Shown piece by piece: positions 1 to 7,073 of a DNA stretch of 9,973 nt (the stretch's first letter is position 1; each line of letters opens with the position of its first letter). Location of the stretch: assembly GCA_026393955.1 (NCBI GenBank), contig JAPKZE010000276.1, positions 1-9,973 of the forward strand, given 5' to 3'. Made by a program: the position numbers and the translations under genes. The notes beneath the pieces were generated by a model. It worked only from the letters and a program-made list of their open reading frames with translations, searched no databases and was not told the origin of the DNA. Source of the stretch: Candidatus Aminicenantota bacterium (GTDB taxonomy: Bacteria > Acidobacteriota > Aminicenantia > Aminicenantales > Saccharicenantaceae).

Positions 1-1053
1 AGCCAGCTCGGCGGCCTGCGGACGAGCAACATCAAGGTCGTCGACCGCGCCCTGGTGCCCCCGGGCCCGTTCACGCCGAACATCCGCCGCAACCTCCTCA
101 TGGCCCTGCTGGCCGGCCTCCTTGGCGGGCTGGGGCTCATCTTCCTCGTCGAATACCTCGACAACACGGTCAAGGGCCCCGAGGATGTCGAGAAGCTGGC
201 CGGCCTGCCGTCCCTCGGCATCATCCCCTTCCTCTCGCCAGACGGGGGCCGGAAGAGACCCGATGTTTACGGCTCCTCCCGGTCCTACGGGTCCGAGGAA
301 GCGGCCGCCGGCGGGGACGCGCCCGCCGTCCGCGAGATCGAGCTCATCAATTACCTCTATCCCAAGTTCTCCATCGCCGAGGACTACCGGACGGTCCGGA
401 CCTCGATCCTCTTCTCCCACGCCGACAGCGCGCCCAAGACGATCGCCTTCACCAGCACGCTGCCTCAGGAGGGCAAGACGGCCACGGTCTCCAACCTGGC
501 CGTTTCCTTCGCCCAGCTCGAGGGCAAGGTCCTGCTCGTCGACGCCGACATGCGCAAGCCGCGCCTGAGCAAGATCTTCAACCTCCGGAACTCCAACGGC
601 CTGAGCAGCTACCTGGCCGGCAAGAAAAGCTTCGACGAGGTCGTCCAGAAGACGAGCATCGAGAACGTCTGGACCATCCCCAGCGGTCCCCATCCGCCCA
701 ATCCGGCCGAGCTGCTGAACTCGAAGCGGATGAAGGAGCTCCTGGCTCAGGCCAAGGAGGCCTTCAACGTCGTCCTCCTCGACACGCCGCCGGTGCTGGC
801 CGTCATCGATCCGGTCATCGTCAGCTCGCTCGCGGATTCGACGGTCTTCGTCATCCGGGCGGGTAAGACGACGCGGCGGTCCCTGCAGCGGGCCCTCGAC
901 GAGGTCCGGAAGTCCAAGGCCGACATCATCGGGGTCGTCTTCAACGAGGTCCGGATCGGGCGGCAGGGCATCGGCACGCCCTTCTACCACTACTACCAGT
1001 ACGAATACGAATCGCAGGACGGGTCGAAGAACCGGCCCCAGGGGAATCCATGA
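1..1053 (+). CDS. Wzz-type chain-length determinant fused to BY-type tyrosine autokinase (5' partial)
   Basis: Reading frame 1 is open from the first base, so the gene begins upstream; a GTG at 55 is internal. The visible part is 350 residues. Residues 1-53 are the end of a Wzz/GNVR domain: the proline-rich stretch after VDRALV, then a transmembrane helix at about 31-53 ending in VEYLDNTVK. A linker of about 60 residues leads to a P-loop tyrosine kinase domain with Walker A TLPQEGKT (153-160), Walker A' VLLVDADMRKPRL (177-189) and Walker B VVLLDTPP (257-264). The C-terminus carries five tyrosines within eight residues (329, 331, 332, 334, 336), the usual autophosphorylation cluster. In this family the membrane part sets polysaccharide chain length and the cytoplasmic kinase controls assembly by cycles of phosphorylation. 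The stop codon overlaps the start of the downstream ligase gene. Family assignment is firm; the exact polymer is unknown. Confidence 0.93.
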   Translation, partial: SQLGGLRTSNIKVVDRALVPPGPFTPNIRRNLLMALLAGLLGGLGLIFLVEYLDNTVKGPEDVEKLAGLPSLGIIPFLSPDGGRKRPDVYGSSRSYGSEEAAAGGDAPAVREIELINYLYPKFSIAEDYRTVRTSILFSHADSAPKTIAFTSTLPQEGKTATVSNLAVSFAQLEGKVLLVDADMRKPRLSKIFNLRNSNGLSSYLAGKKSFDEVVQKTSIENVWTIPSGPHPPNPAELLNSKRMKELLAQAKEAFNVVLLDTPPVLAVIDPVIVSSLADSTVFVIRAGKTTRRSLQRALDEVRKSKADIIGVVFNEVRIGRQGIGTPFYHYYQYEYESQDGSKNRPQGNP

Positions 1054-2444
1054 CGAAAAAGCCTTTGGACTACGGGCTCCTGGCCCTGCTCCTGTGGAGC
1101 CCCCTGCCGGCGGCTTCGGTCGAGGAGTGGTCGATCTTCACGATCGAGCTGGCCGCGGCGGTCCTGGCGGCCGCCTACGTCCTCCTCGAGCCCAAGCCGG
1201 CCCTCAATCCGCACCTGACTCCGCTCCTCCGCCGGCTGAGGCCGGCCGCCGCCGCCCTGTTCGGCTTCCTCGCCCTGCAGGTCGTGCCGCTGCCGGCGGC
1301 GATCGTCCGCGTCCTCTCGCCCGCGAGCTACGGCTTCCGCAAGCTCTACGACCCCGGGTTCGGCCGGATGAAGTTCATGACCCTGTCGATCGTGCCCTCG
1401 GCGACCGTCGCGACCGGGCTCTTCCTGGCCGCGCTGTTCATCCTGGGCTTCCTCGTCCTCCGGACGGTCGTCCGTGGCCGCGAGATCCGGACGCTCCTCG
1501 CCGTCCTGGTCGCGTCGGGCGTCTTCCAGGCCCTGTACGGCCTGTTCGAGCTGACCCGGGACGACCCGCGCATCCTTTTTTATAGGAAGATCTTCAGCCC
1601 CGAGTCGGTGACGGGCACGTTCGTCAACCGCAATCATTTTTCCGGCTACCTGGAGATGATCATCCCCCTGGCCCTCGGGCTGGCCATCGCCCGGATGAAC
1701 ATGATGACCTTCGGGATCCGGGGCTTCCGGGAGAAGCTCCTTCTCTGGACGTCCAAGGGCATCCTGATGAACGTGCTGATCATGGGGGCGGCCGCGGTCA
1801 TGGCCGCGGCGGTCCTGCTGTCGAACTCCCGGTCGGGACTGGCCGTCCTCGTCTTCTCGGTTTTCCTCTTCTTCGGCTTCTCGGTGGCCGCCTACAGCCG
1901 GACGGGTTTCCGCCAGCCCTGGATCGGGAAGACCGTCCGGACGGCCTTCCTGTGCGTCACGGTCCTGGCCGTCTCGGTCGGGGTCGGGTCGACCGTCCGG
2001 CGCTTCGCCCTCGACAACCTCCTGCGCGAGGACCGGCCGCAGTACTGGGCCAACACCGTCGAGATCATCGGCGACTTCCCGCTCTTCGGGACGGGGCTGG
2101 GGACGTTCGCCGCGGCCTACGGGGCCTACGAAGAGGCCAGCCTGTCGGAGATGCGGCTCGTCCACGCCCACAACGATTATCTGGAGTACGCCGCCGAGCT
2201 CGGCGCCGCCGGCGCCGTCCTGCTCTTCGGGATCGTCCTCTACATCGGCGTCTCGGCCTATCGGGCCTGGCGCGGACGACGGAACGCCCAGGCCCGGGCG
2301 CTGGCCCTGGGCGGCATCGTCTCGCTGGCCGGCATGGGTCTCCATGCCGTCACCGATTTCAATCTGCACATCCCGGCCAACATGGTTCTGTTCACCGTGG
2401 TCCTGTGCGCGACCCTGGTCATGGCCTACTATCGGAAAAGCTGA
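1050..2444 (+). CDS. O-antigen ligase / polymerase family membrane protein (Wzy_C type)
   Basis: Integral membrane protein of 464 residues with about 11-12 hydrophobic segments (for example 32-46, 66-88, 118-140, 147-166, 240-258, 261-282, 385-405, 418-434, 444-461). Family hallmarks are VNRNHFSGYLEM (192-203), SNSRSG (258-263), DRPQYW followed by PLFGTGLGTF (328-353), HAHNDYLEYAAELG (372-385) and the late HAVTDFNLHIPAN (432-444). Members either polymerise lipid-linked repeat units or transfer a finished glycan to lipid or protein. Sequence alone does not separate the two roles. The large extracytoplasmic loop before helix 385-405 holds the HAHNDY segment expected near the active site. The ATG sits in an ATGA overlap with the preceding kinase stop and has CAGGGGAA just upstream, so the two are probably translationally coupled. 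The kinase neighbour supports a role in exopolysaccharide or surface-glycan assembly. Confidence 0.9.
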   Translation: MTKKPLDYGLLALLLWSPLPAASVEEWSIFTIELAAAVLAAAYVLLEPKPALNPHLTPLLRRLRPAAAALFGFLALQVVPLPAAIVRVLSPASYGFRKLYDPGFGRMKFMTLSIVPSATVATGLFLAALFILGFLVLRTVVRGREIRTLLAVLVASGVFQALYGLFELTRDDPRILFYRKIFSPESVTGTFVNRNHFSGYLEMIIPLALGLAIARMNMMTFGIRGFREKLLLWTSKGILMNVLIMGAAAVMAAAVLLSNSRSGLAVLVFSVFLFFGFSVAAYSRTGFRQPWIGKTVRTAFLCVTVLAVSVGVGSTVRRFALDNLLREDRPQYWANTVEIIGDFPLFGTGLGTFAAAYGAYEEASLSEMRLVHAHNDYLEYAAELGAAGAVLLFGIVLYIGVSAYRAWRGRRNAQARALALGGIVSLAGMGLHAVTDFNLHIPANMVLFTVVLCATLVMAYYRKS

Positions 2445-2447
2445 GGT
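2443..2447 (+). promoter_or_regulatory. Ribosome binding site deciding a TTG start
   Basis: GAGGT ends 5 bases before TTG 2453 and overlaps the end of the preceding ligase gene (stop TGA 2442-2444). It is the only good match to a Shine-Dalgarno sequence near the beginning of the TPR protein and is what selects the TTG start. Confidence 0.6.
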
Positions 2448-2452
2448 CCCTC

Positions 2453-4150
2453 TTGAAGAAAAAGATCCTGACGATCGCCGGACTGGCGGTCCTCGTCCTC
2501 GTCCAGGCCGTGGTCGCCTGGAACGCCCGGCTCGGCTGGCGGGCCAGGGCGGTCGAAAACGACCCGGAAGCCAAGATCCGTCTTCTCCTCCGGGCCGAAA
2601 AGGTCTTCCCCTGGAACGATGAAGTCTCGCTCGAGCTCGGCCGGGCCTACTTCAGCCGGGGCGCCGAAGCCCTGGGCGACCCGGCCAGGCGCGACCGCTC
2701 GTTCGAGCTGTCCGTCGCCGCGTTCCTCCGTTCGCTCCGGCTCGATCCCGCTTCGTCTTCGGCCCACTTCGAGCTGGCCCAGACCCTCCTCTATATGAGC
2801 TATCTGGGACTGCCGGTCCCGCTCGGCTATTTCGAAGAGTACAAGCGGGCCGCCGAGCTCACCGGCCACAGCAGCCAGATGCACTACGATGCCGGTAAGG
2901 TCCTGCTCGGCCGCTGGGATGGGCTGGCCGCGGAGGAAAAGGATTTCGTGGCCGGCCTCCTGAAAGGGGCCCTGTCCGGCAAAGGCGAGGAGCGGCTGGC
3001 CGACTTCCTCGAGGCCTGGAACCTCGCCGGCCGCGACCAGGCTCTGATCGACCGGGTCCTGCCCGACGACTCCGCTTCGCTGAGGACCTATGCCCGGTTC
3101 CTCGGCGAGCGGGCCCTCTCCCTCGAGGCCCGGAGATCCGCCCTGGCCAGGGCCGAAGCGATGGACGTCGCCCGGGCCCGGACGGAGCTCGATCAGGCCC
3201 GGCGGGACGCCGAGTCGTTCCGGACGGCCGACTCCTCGGCCCGCTGCACGGCCGCTCTCGAGGCCCTCGGTGCGGTCCGCTTCTATCAAGCGCTCGTTGG
3301 GCGGGATCTTTTCGATCCCAAGGAGCACAAGGCGCTCCTCACGGCCGCGCACCGTCTGCTGGCCATGAACAGGATCGAGGAGACCCGGTCCCTCGCGGAC
3401 GGCGACGGGGTGATCGCCGCCTACATCGCGCTGGAGGACGATTTCACGGCCCTGGGCGAATTCGAGACCTTCATCAAGGACAGGGGCCTGGCCGTCGAAG
3501 CCGGAACGGACTCGCCGTTCAAGGACCTCCATACCCTGGCCTTCCGAATGGCCGTCGATTTCAAGCTCAACCGCTATCGCGACATCGCCCGGGTGGGAAG
3601 CCTGCTTTCGTCGAGCTCTCTCGTCATCGCCCCGTCCGGGCGGCCGAGCTACGCCGCCATCCTCCGTCTGATCGGCGAAGCCAACCTCAAGCTCGACAGC
3701 CTCTACGAAGCGGAACGGTACTACCGGATGGCCCTGGAGGTCGCGCCCGACGACCTCGACGTCCTGATCGGCCTCGAACACTGCTACGGCCGACTGAGCG
3801 ACGAAACCAGGGCCGCCGAGGTCCGCCTGGCCATCGGCCGCCTGACCAGTCCGGCAGTGACCGATCTCGGAGGTCGCATCGTCGCCAAGGGCGGGTCGTT
3901 CGAGTCCACGTTCCTCCGGGCGGGCGGGCCGCTGAAGGTCCGGCTGGAGCTCGCTCCGGCCACCCCCGGCCGGCCACCGCTCGTCACCATCCTGGTCGAC
4001 GGGCGTGTCGCCTGGGAAGGAATGGGGGACACCGGCTCGATCGAGCTCGCCGTCGGTCCCGGTCCGGTCCGATTCTCTCTCGAGATCGCCGCCGTCAGCG
4101 ACGCGGTCAGGCTGGACCGGATCACCCTGGCCGGCGGGGACCCGCTCTGA
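2453..4150 (+). CDS. Membrane-anchored TPR-repeat protein with beta-rich C-terminal domain
   Basis: 565 residues from a TTG start. TTG at 2453 was chosen because GAGGT (2443-2447) lies 5 bases upstream and the protein then opens with MKKK plus a hydrophobic helix (5-23), a signal anchor or uncleaved signal peptide. The open frame extends upstream into the ligase gene but is arginine/proline-rich shadow there. TPR-like helical pairs are visible at about 55-115 (ELGRAYFSRG, then SVAAFLRSLRLDPASSSAHFELAQ) and 400-448 (IGEANLKLDSLYEAERYYRMALEVAPDD). The middle is alpha-helical and unassigned, with charged helices at 220-260 suggesting a coiled coil. Residues about 472-565 switch to beta-strand patterns (VTILVDGRVAWEG, ELAVGPGPVRFSLEI, VRLDRITLAGG), reminiscent of small carbohydrate-binding sandwiches. 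It lies 8 bases after the ligase stop. Role inferred: an extracytoplasmic scaffold for polysaccharide polymerisation or secretion. The gene is clear; the function is tentative. Confidence 0.85.
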   Translation: MKKKILTIAGLAVLVLVQAVVAWNARLGWRARAVENDPEAKIRLLLRAEKVFPWNDEVSLELGRAYFSRGAEALGDPARRDRSFELSVAAFLRSLRLDPASSSAHFELAQTLLYMSYLGLPVPLGYFEEYKRAAELTGHSSQMHYDAGKVLLGRWDGLAAEEKDFVAGLLKGALSGKGEERLADFLEAWNLAGRDQALIDRVLPDDSASLRTYARFLGERALSLEARRSALARAEAMDVARARTELDQARRDAESFRTADSSARCTAALEALGAVRFYQALVGRDLFDPKEHKALLTAAHRLLAMNRIEETRSLADGDGVIAAYIALEDDFTALGEFETFIKDRGLAVEAGTDSPFKDLHTLAFRMAVDFKLNRYRDIARVGSLLSSSSLVIAPSGRPSYAAILRLIGEANLKLDSLYEAERYYRMALEVAPDDLDVLIGLEHCYGRLSDETRAAEVRLAIGRLTSPAVTDLGGRIVAKGGSFESTFLRAGGPLKVRLELAPATPGRPPLVTILVDGRVAWEGMGDTGSIELAVGPGPVRFSLEIAAVSDAVRLDRITLAGGDPL

Positions 4151-4188
4151 CCGGTCTATCTGAATGTCTATGTATTACTTAATGGCGC

Positions 4189-4218
4189 TTGACAAGCCCA
4201 GGACAGGGCGCTTATCAT
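4189..4218 (+). promoter_or_regulatory. Sigma70-like promoter
   Basis: A perfect -35 TTGACA (4189-4194) is followed after 18 bases by TATCAT (4213-4218). It lies in a short AT-richer island within an otherwise very GC-rich window, and the expected transcription start is near 4225. The -35 element sits inside an 11-base inverted repeat (4187-4197), and GGCGCTT occurs at 4184-4190 and again at 4207-4213, which may mark an operator. The promoter separates the polysaccharide genes from the exported protein that follows. Confidence 0.75.
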
Positions 4219-4228
4219 ATTTATCGCC

Positions 4229-4235
4229 AAGGAGG
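4229..4235 (+). promoter_or_regulatory. Strong ribosome binding site
   Basis: AAGGAGG is a full-strength Shine-Dalgarno sequence, 6 bases before ATG 4242. It fixes that ATG as the start of the exported regulatory-like/barrel protein and argues against the in-frame ATG at 4164, which lies upstream of the promoter. Confidence 0.85.
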
Positions 4236-4241
4236 AAGCCC

Positions 4242-5021
4242 ATGAGGCACGGTGCCAAGGGTGTCGTCTCATGGGGATTAGCGGTGGCGCTGGTCCTCGT
4301 CTTTTCTTCACCGGGCTCGTTCGCCCAGACTCCGAACAAGGGGAACCTTGTCGGATTCGTCTTCGGCCGGGACGGCTCGACCCCCGTCGCAGGGGCGGTC
4401 GTCGTGGTCAAGAACGTGAGCACGGGCGCCGTGACCGAATCCGACGGGTCCGACGATCTAGGCGTGTTCAGGCTCGCCGGGCTCGACGTCGGGATCTACG
4501 CCATCGGCGTGAAGTCGACGGCGGGGAACTACAACTCCCAGGACTTCTTCGGGGTTGCGGCCCAGCAGACCTCCAAGCTCACGATCGCCCTGAATCCCTA
4601 TGACGCCATCTCCGCTTCGGCGGCCGAGGCCGTCATCAAGGAACAGCGGTACAAGGGCGAGGCCTACATCGGCAAGGTCGTCAAGTACGATCCCGATGCC
4701 CAGGAGGCCGAGGTCTTCGTCGAGATCGGGCTCGTCCAGAAGGAGGACCGGATCCACGTCAAGGGCCAGGTCACCGATTTCTACCAGGACCTGAACAAGC
4801 TGTCGGCCTACGGGGCCAAGGCCGACCGGGTCACGTCCGGCTACACGGCCGTGGTCAAGGCCTCCAAAGCTTGCGTCGAGGGCGACTTCGTCTACATCGT
4901 CTGCAAGCGCGGCATCCCGCCCTTCTTCCTGGCGCCGCTGGGCATTGCGGCCATCGTGGCCGGGGCCGTGCCGCTGTCCGCTCATTTCGAGGAAGTGGTC
5001 TCGCCCTACAAGATCAAGTAA
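4242..5021 (+). CDS. Exported carboxypeptidase-regulatory-like protein with translation-factor-type beta-barrel
   Basis: 259 residues from ATG 4242. A signal peptide (1-28: basic start, hydrophobic core GLAVALVLVF, SFA before the predicted cut at Q29) sends it out of the cytoplasm. Residues about 35-115 read as a carboxypeptidase-regulatory-like sandwich (NLVGFVFGRDG, VAGAVVVVKN, GVFRLAGLDVGIYAI). Residues about 141-223 resemble the EF-Tu domain-2-like barrel found at the C-terminus of U32 peptidases and in small related proteins: YIGKVVKYD, AEVFVEIG, DRIHVKGQVTDFYQ, then CVEGDFVYIV. A hydrophobic segment (225-246, PPFFLAPLGIAAIVAGAV) follows with a short charged tail, possibly a membrane anchor. 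There are two cysteines, C211 and C221. It appears to have its own promoter, and the next gene starts 19 bases after its stop. The first domain and export are well supported; the barrel is a pattern-based call and no function is known to me. Confidence 0.85.
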   Translation: MRHGAKGVVSWGLAVALVLVFSSPGSFAQTPNKGNLVGFVFGRDGSTPVAGAVVVVKNVSTGAVTESDGSDDLGVFRLAGLDVGIYAIGVKSTAGNYNSQDFFGVAAQQTSKLTIALNPYDAISASAAEAVIKEQRYKGEAYIGKVVKYDPDAQEAEVFVEIGLVQKEDRIHVKGQVTDFYQDLNKLSAYGAKADRVTSGYTAVVKASKACVEGDFVYIVCKRGIPPFFLAPLGIAAIVAGAVPLSAHFEEVVSPYKIK

Positions 5022-5040
5022 CGCCGGCCGTTCCCGAATT

Positions 5041-6210
5041 TTGTATCCCTCACATCTGTTCGTCCTCTGCTGCCGTCCCGGTTCGGAGCCGGGCGGAGAC
5101 GGGGAGACCCTCCGTCTCGCCGGCGCCGTCCGCGATTGGGACGGGGCCCTCGAAAAGGCCGGGCGGGAAGGCATCGCTCCGCTTCTCTATTGGACGCTTC
5201 GTGAAGTTCCCGGCGCCGTGCCGGGCTCCGTCCTGGAGAGTCTTCGCCTGGCGTTCCTGCGGAACCTGGCCCGGGCGACCCACATCTATCGCGAGCTGGA
5301 GGTATTTCTCGAGTCCCTCCGCCGGTCCGGGCTCCGAGCCGCCCTGACCAAGGGCGGCCGGCTGGCCCTCGACGTCTACCCCGACATCGCCCTCCGCCCC
5401 TTCTGGGACGTGGACCTCATCGTCCACCCCGCCGATTGGGCCGGCGTGAGGCGACTCCTGGCCGGCCTCGGCTTCGTCGAAGCCGGCGGCGCGGCTCCGG
5501 TCGCCGCGGGCGCGGCGGGCCCCGCTCTCGACTGGACCTACTCGCCGTATTTCAAGAAAGGGCCGCTCTTCCTCGAGTTCCACGCCCACCCCCTCGGCCT
5601 GCATTTCCCGACCCGGGGCGAGGACGGTTTCTGGTCGTCCGCGGGCCGGCTGCAGGTCCGCGGCACCGAAGCGATGGTGCTCCCGGCGGAGAACGAGCTC
5701 TGCTACCTCTGCGTCCACGCCCAGCAGCACTCCTATGACCGCCTCATCTGGCTCGCCGACATCGCCCGGCTGGCCGGCCGGCCCGGGCTCGACTGGGATT
5801 GGGTCTGCCGCATCGCCCGCGACGAGCGGATCAGAGGGCCCGTCTTCTACGGGCTCCATCTCGCGGCCACGCTTTGGCCCGGATCCGTCCCGGCCGGCCC
5901 GAGGGATGATCTCCGGCCGGGGCCGGTCGAATCGGCCGGCCTGCGCCTGCTCTGGCCCGAGGCCTCGACGGCCGCCCGGCGGGACGCCATGCCCTGGCCC
6001 TATTACATGCCTTCGATCATCTCGCTCTGGGAGAGGCGCGACCTCGGGCTGGCCGCGCGGACCATCGGCCAGATCTTCTTTCCCCCCAGGGACTGGCTCG
6101 CGGCGGCGACCGGCGTCGCCGCCGATTCGCCGCGCCTCTACGGGCGGTACATCGAGAGACTCTTGAGGCCGGCCCTGACCGCGGCGCGCCGGCTCGTGGA
6201 TCCGAGATGA
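5041..6210 (+). CDS. Uncharacterised nucleotidyltransferase-family protein (NTP_transf_5 type)
   Basis: 389 residues from TTG 5041. This is the only usable start between the preceding stop and the first conserved block, though no Shine-Dalgarno sequence is visible. The N-terminus (LFVLCCRPG, then DWDGALEKAGREGIAPLLYWTLREV) matches the helical lead-in of this family. The nucleotidyltransferase core follows: LTKGGRLALDVYPDIALRPFWDVDLIV, with KGG at 104-106 and the metal-binding pair D123/D125 in a DxD arrangement. Next come FLEFHAHPLGLHF (177-189) and LCYLCVHAQQHSYDRLIWLADIARL (220-244), the usual histidine-containing helix. Members are often found in polysaccharide or modified-peptide gene clusters, but their substrate is unknown. 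The frame upstream of 5041 runs into the previous gene and is shadow. The stop overlaps the ABC ATPase start, so the three genes to 7903 probably act together. Family call good, substrate unknown. Confidence 0.85.
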   Translation: MYPSHLFVLCCRPGSEPGGDGETLRLAGAVRDWDGALEKAGREGIAPLLYWTLREVPGAVPGSVLESLRLAFLRNLARATHIYRELEVFLESLRRSGLRAALTKGGRLALDVYPDIALRPFWDVDLIVHPADWAGVRRLLAGLGFVEAGGAAPVAAGAAGPALDWTYSPYFKKGPLFLEFHAHPLGLHFPTRGEDGFWSSAGRLQVRGTEAMVLPAENELCYLCVHAQQHSYDRLIWLADIARLAGRPGLDWDWVCRIARDERIRGPVFYGLHLAATLWPGSVPAGPRDDLRPGPVESAGLRLLWPEASTAARRDAMPWPYYMPSIISLWERRDLGLAARTIGQIFFPPRDWLAAATGVAADSPRLYGRYIERLLRPALTAARRLVDPR

Positions 6211-7073
6211 GCGGAACGCCCGCCCTCTTCGTCGAACGCCTGGTCAAGAGGTATCCCGTCGTCCGCGGCTTTCGGGAGCTCGCCCTCAGGCCCTTCGACC
6301 GGCGCAGCGTGACCGCCCTCGACGGGCTCGACCTCGAGGTCGGCCGCGGCCGCGTCTTCTGTCTCCTCGGGCCGAACGGAGCGGGCAAGACGACGCTCCT
6401 CAAGATCCTGGCGACACTCGTCCTGCCGGACGGGGGGCGGGCCCTGGTCGAGGGCCATGACGTCGCCCGCGAGCCGGGGCGGGCCAAGGCTGCCGCCGGA
6501 TTCGCCGTCGGCGACGAGAGGAGCTTCTACTGGCGCCTGACCGGGCGGCAGAACCTCGAGTTCTTCGCCGCCCTGTACGGCCTGCGTGGCGGGGACAGGG
6601 ACCGGAGAGTGAGCGAGCTCCTTCGGCTGGCGGGGCTCGACGAGGCGGCCGACCTGCGCTTCAACGGCTATTCGACGGGCATGCGGCAGATGCTCGCCTT
6701 CGCCCGGGCCCTGCTCGCCGACGCGGCCATTCTGCTCGTCGACGAGCCGACGCGGTCGCTCGACCCCCAGGCCGCCGACCGCATCCGGTCGTTCCTCCGG
6801 AGCGAGCTGGCCGGGCGTCAGGGCAAGACCGTCCTCTGGGCCACCCACGACCTCGGCGAAGCCGCCGACTGCGCCGACGACATCGCCGTCATCGACCGTG
6901 GCCGCATCCGCCTGAGCGGCCCGGCCGCGTCTCTGGCGGGTGGCGGGCGCGCGGCCCTGCGCCGGGCTTACGAGCAGGCCGTCGGCAACCCGGTTGTCGC
7001 GGACCCCGCGGAGGCCGCGGGGCTGGAAGCCTGCGACCCGGTCGTCGCGGACAAGTCGGGAGGGACGCCGTGA
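6207..7073 (+). CDS. ABC transporter ATP-binding protein (ABC-2 exporter type)
   Basis: 288 residues; the ATG sits in an ATGA overlap with the upstream stop. All nucleotide-binding motifs are intact: Walker A GPNGAGKT (55-62), the region after the Q-loop position DERSFYWRLTGRQNLEFF (103-120), signature YSTGMRQ (155-161), Walker B ILLVDE with DEPTRSLDP (175-187), and switch histidine H214 in WATHDLGEA. It should power the ABC-2 permease encoded next, with two copies of each subunit on the cytoplasmic face of the membrane. The YSTGMRQ form of the signature is typical of DrrA/ABC-2 exporters of polysaccharides, lipids or drugs. The final 30 residues are a low-complexity tail with the phrase PVVAD twice (262-266 and 278-282), matching a 17-base near-repeat in the DNA. 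Function as an exporter ATPase is secure; the cargo is not. Confidence 0.95.
   Translation: MSGTPALFVERLVKRYPVVRGFRELALRPFDRRSVTALDGLDLEVGRGRVFCLLGPNGAGKTTLLKILATLVLPDGGRALVEGHDVAREPGRAKAAAGFAVGDERSFYWRLTGRQNLEFFAALYGLRGGDRDRRVSELLRLAGLDEAADLRFNGYSTGMRQMLAFARALLADAAILLVDEPTRSLDPQAADRIRSFLRSELAGRQGKTVLWATHDLGEAADCADDIAVIDRGRIRLSGPAASLAGGGRAALRRAYEQAVGNPVVADPAEAAGLEACDPVVADKSGGTP
6988..7052 (+). repeat. Short imperfect direct repeat in the ATPase tail
   Basis: A 17-base unit at 6988-7004 recurs at 7036-7052 with one mismatch (T/C) and a 48-base period, preserving the reading frame. It encodes the two PVVAD phrases in the disordered C-terminal tail of the ABC ATPase and looks like a small in-frame duplication that has since diverged. 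Confidence 0.6.

Noticed and set aside
993..2369. Long antisense open frame of 458 codons opposite the ligase gene
   Set aside because: Its product is Asp/Glu/Arg/Gly/Gln-rich low complexity, as expected from reading GC-rich coding DNA backwards. The + strand ligase has clear family motifs across the same span.
2429..3781. Long antisense open frame of 450 codons opposite the TPR gene
   Set aside because: Same biased composition with no domain pattern; it mirrors codon bias of the + strand gene.
4151..4188. Small leader peptide or riboswitch before the exported protein
   Set aside because: The region lies upstream of the predicted transcription start and shows no conserved-looking structured RNA.
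5022..5040. Possible terminator around CGGCCG followed by a short T run
   Set aside because: The CGGCCG core is a palindrome with no loop and flanking bases do not pair, so no stable hairpin forms; the T run is only four bases.
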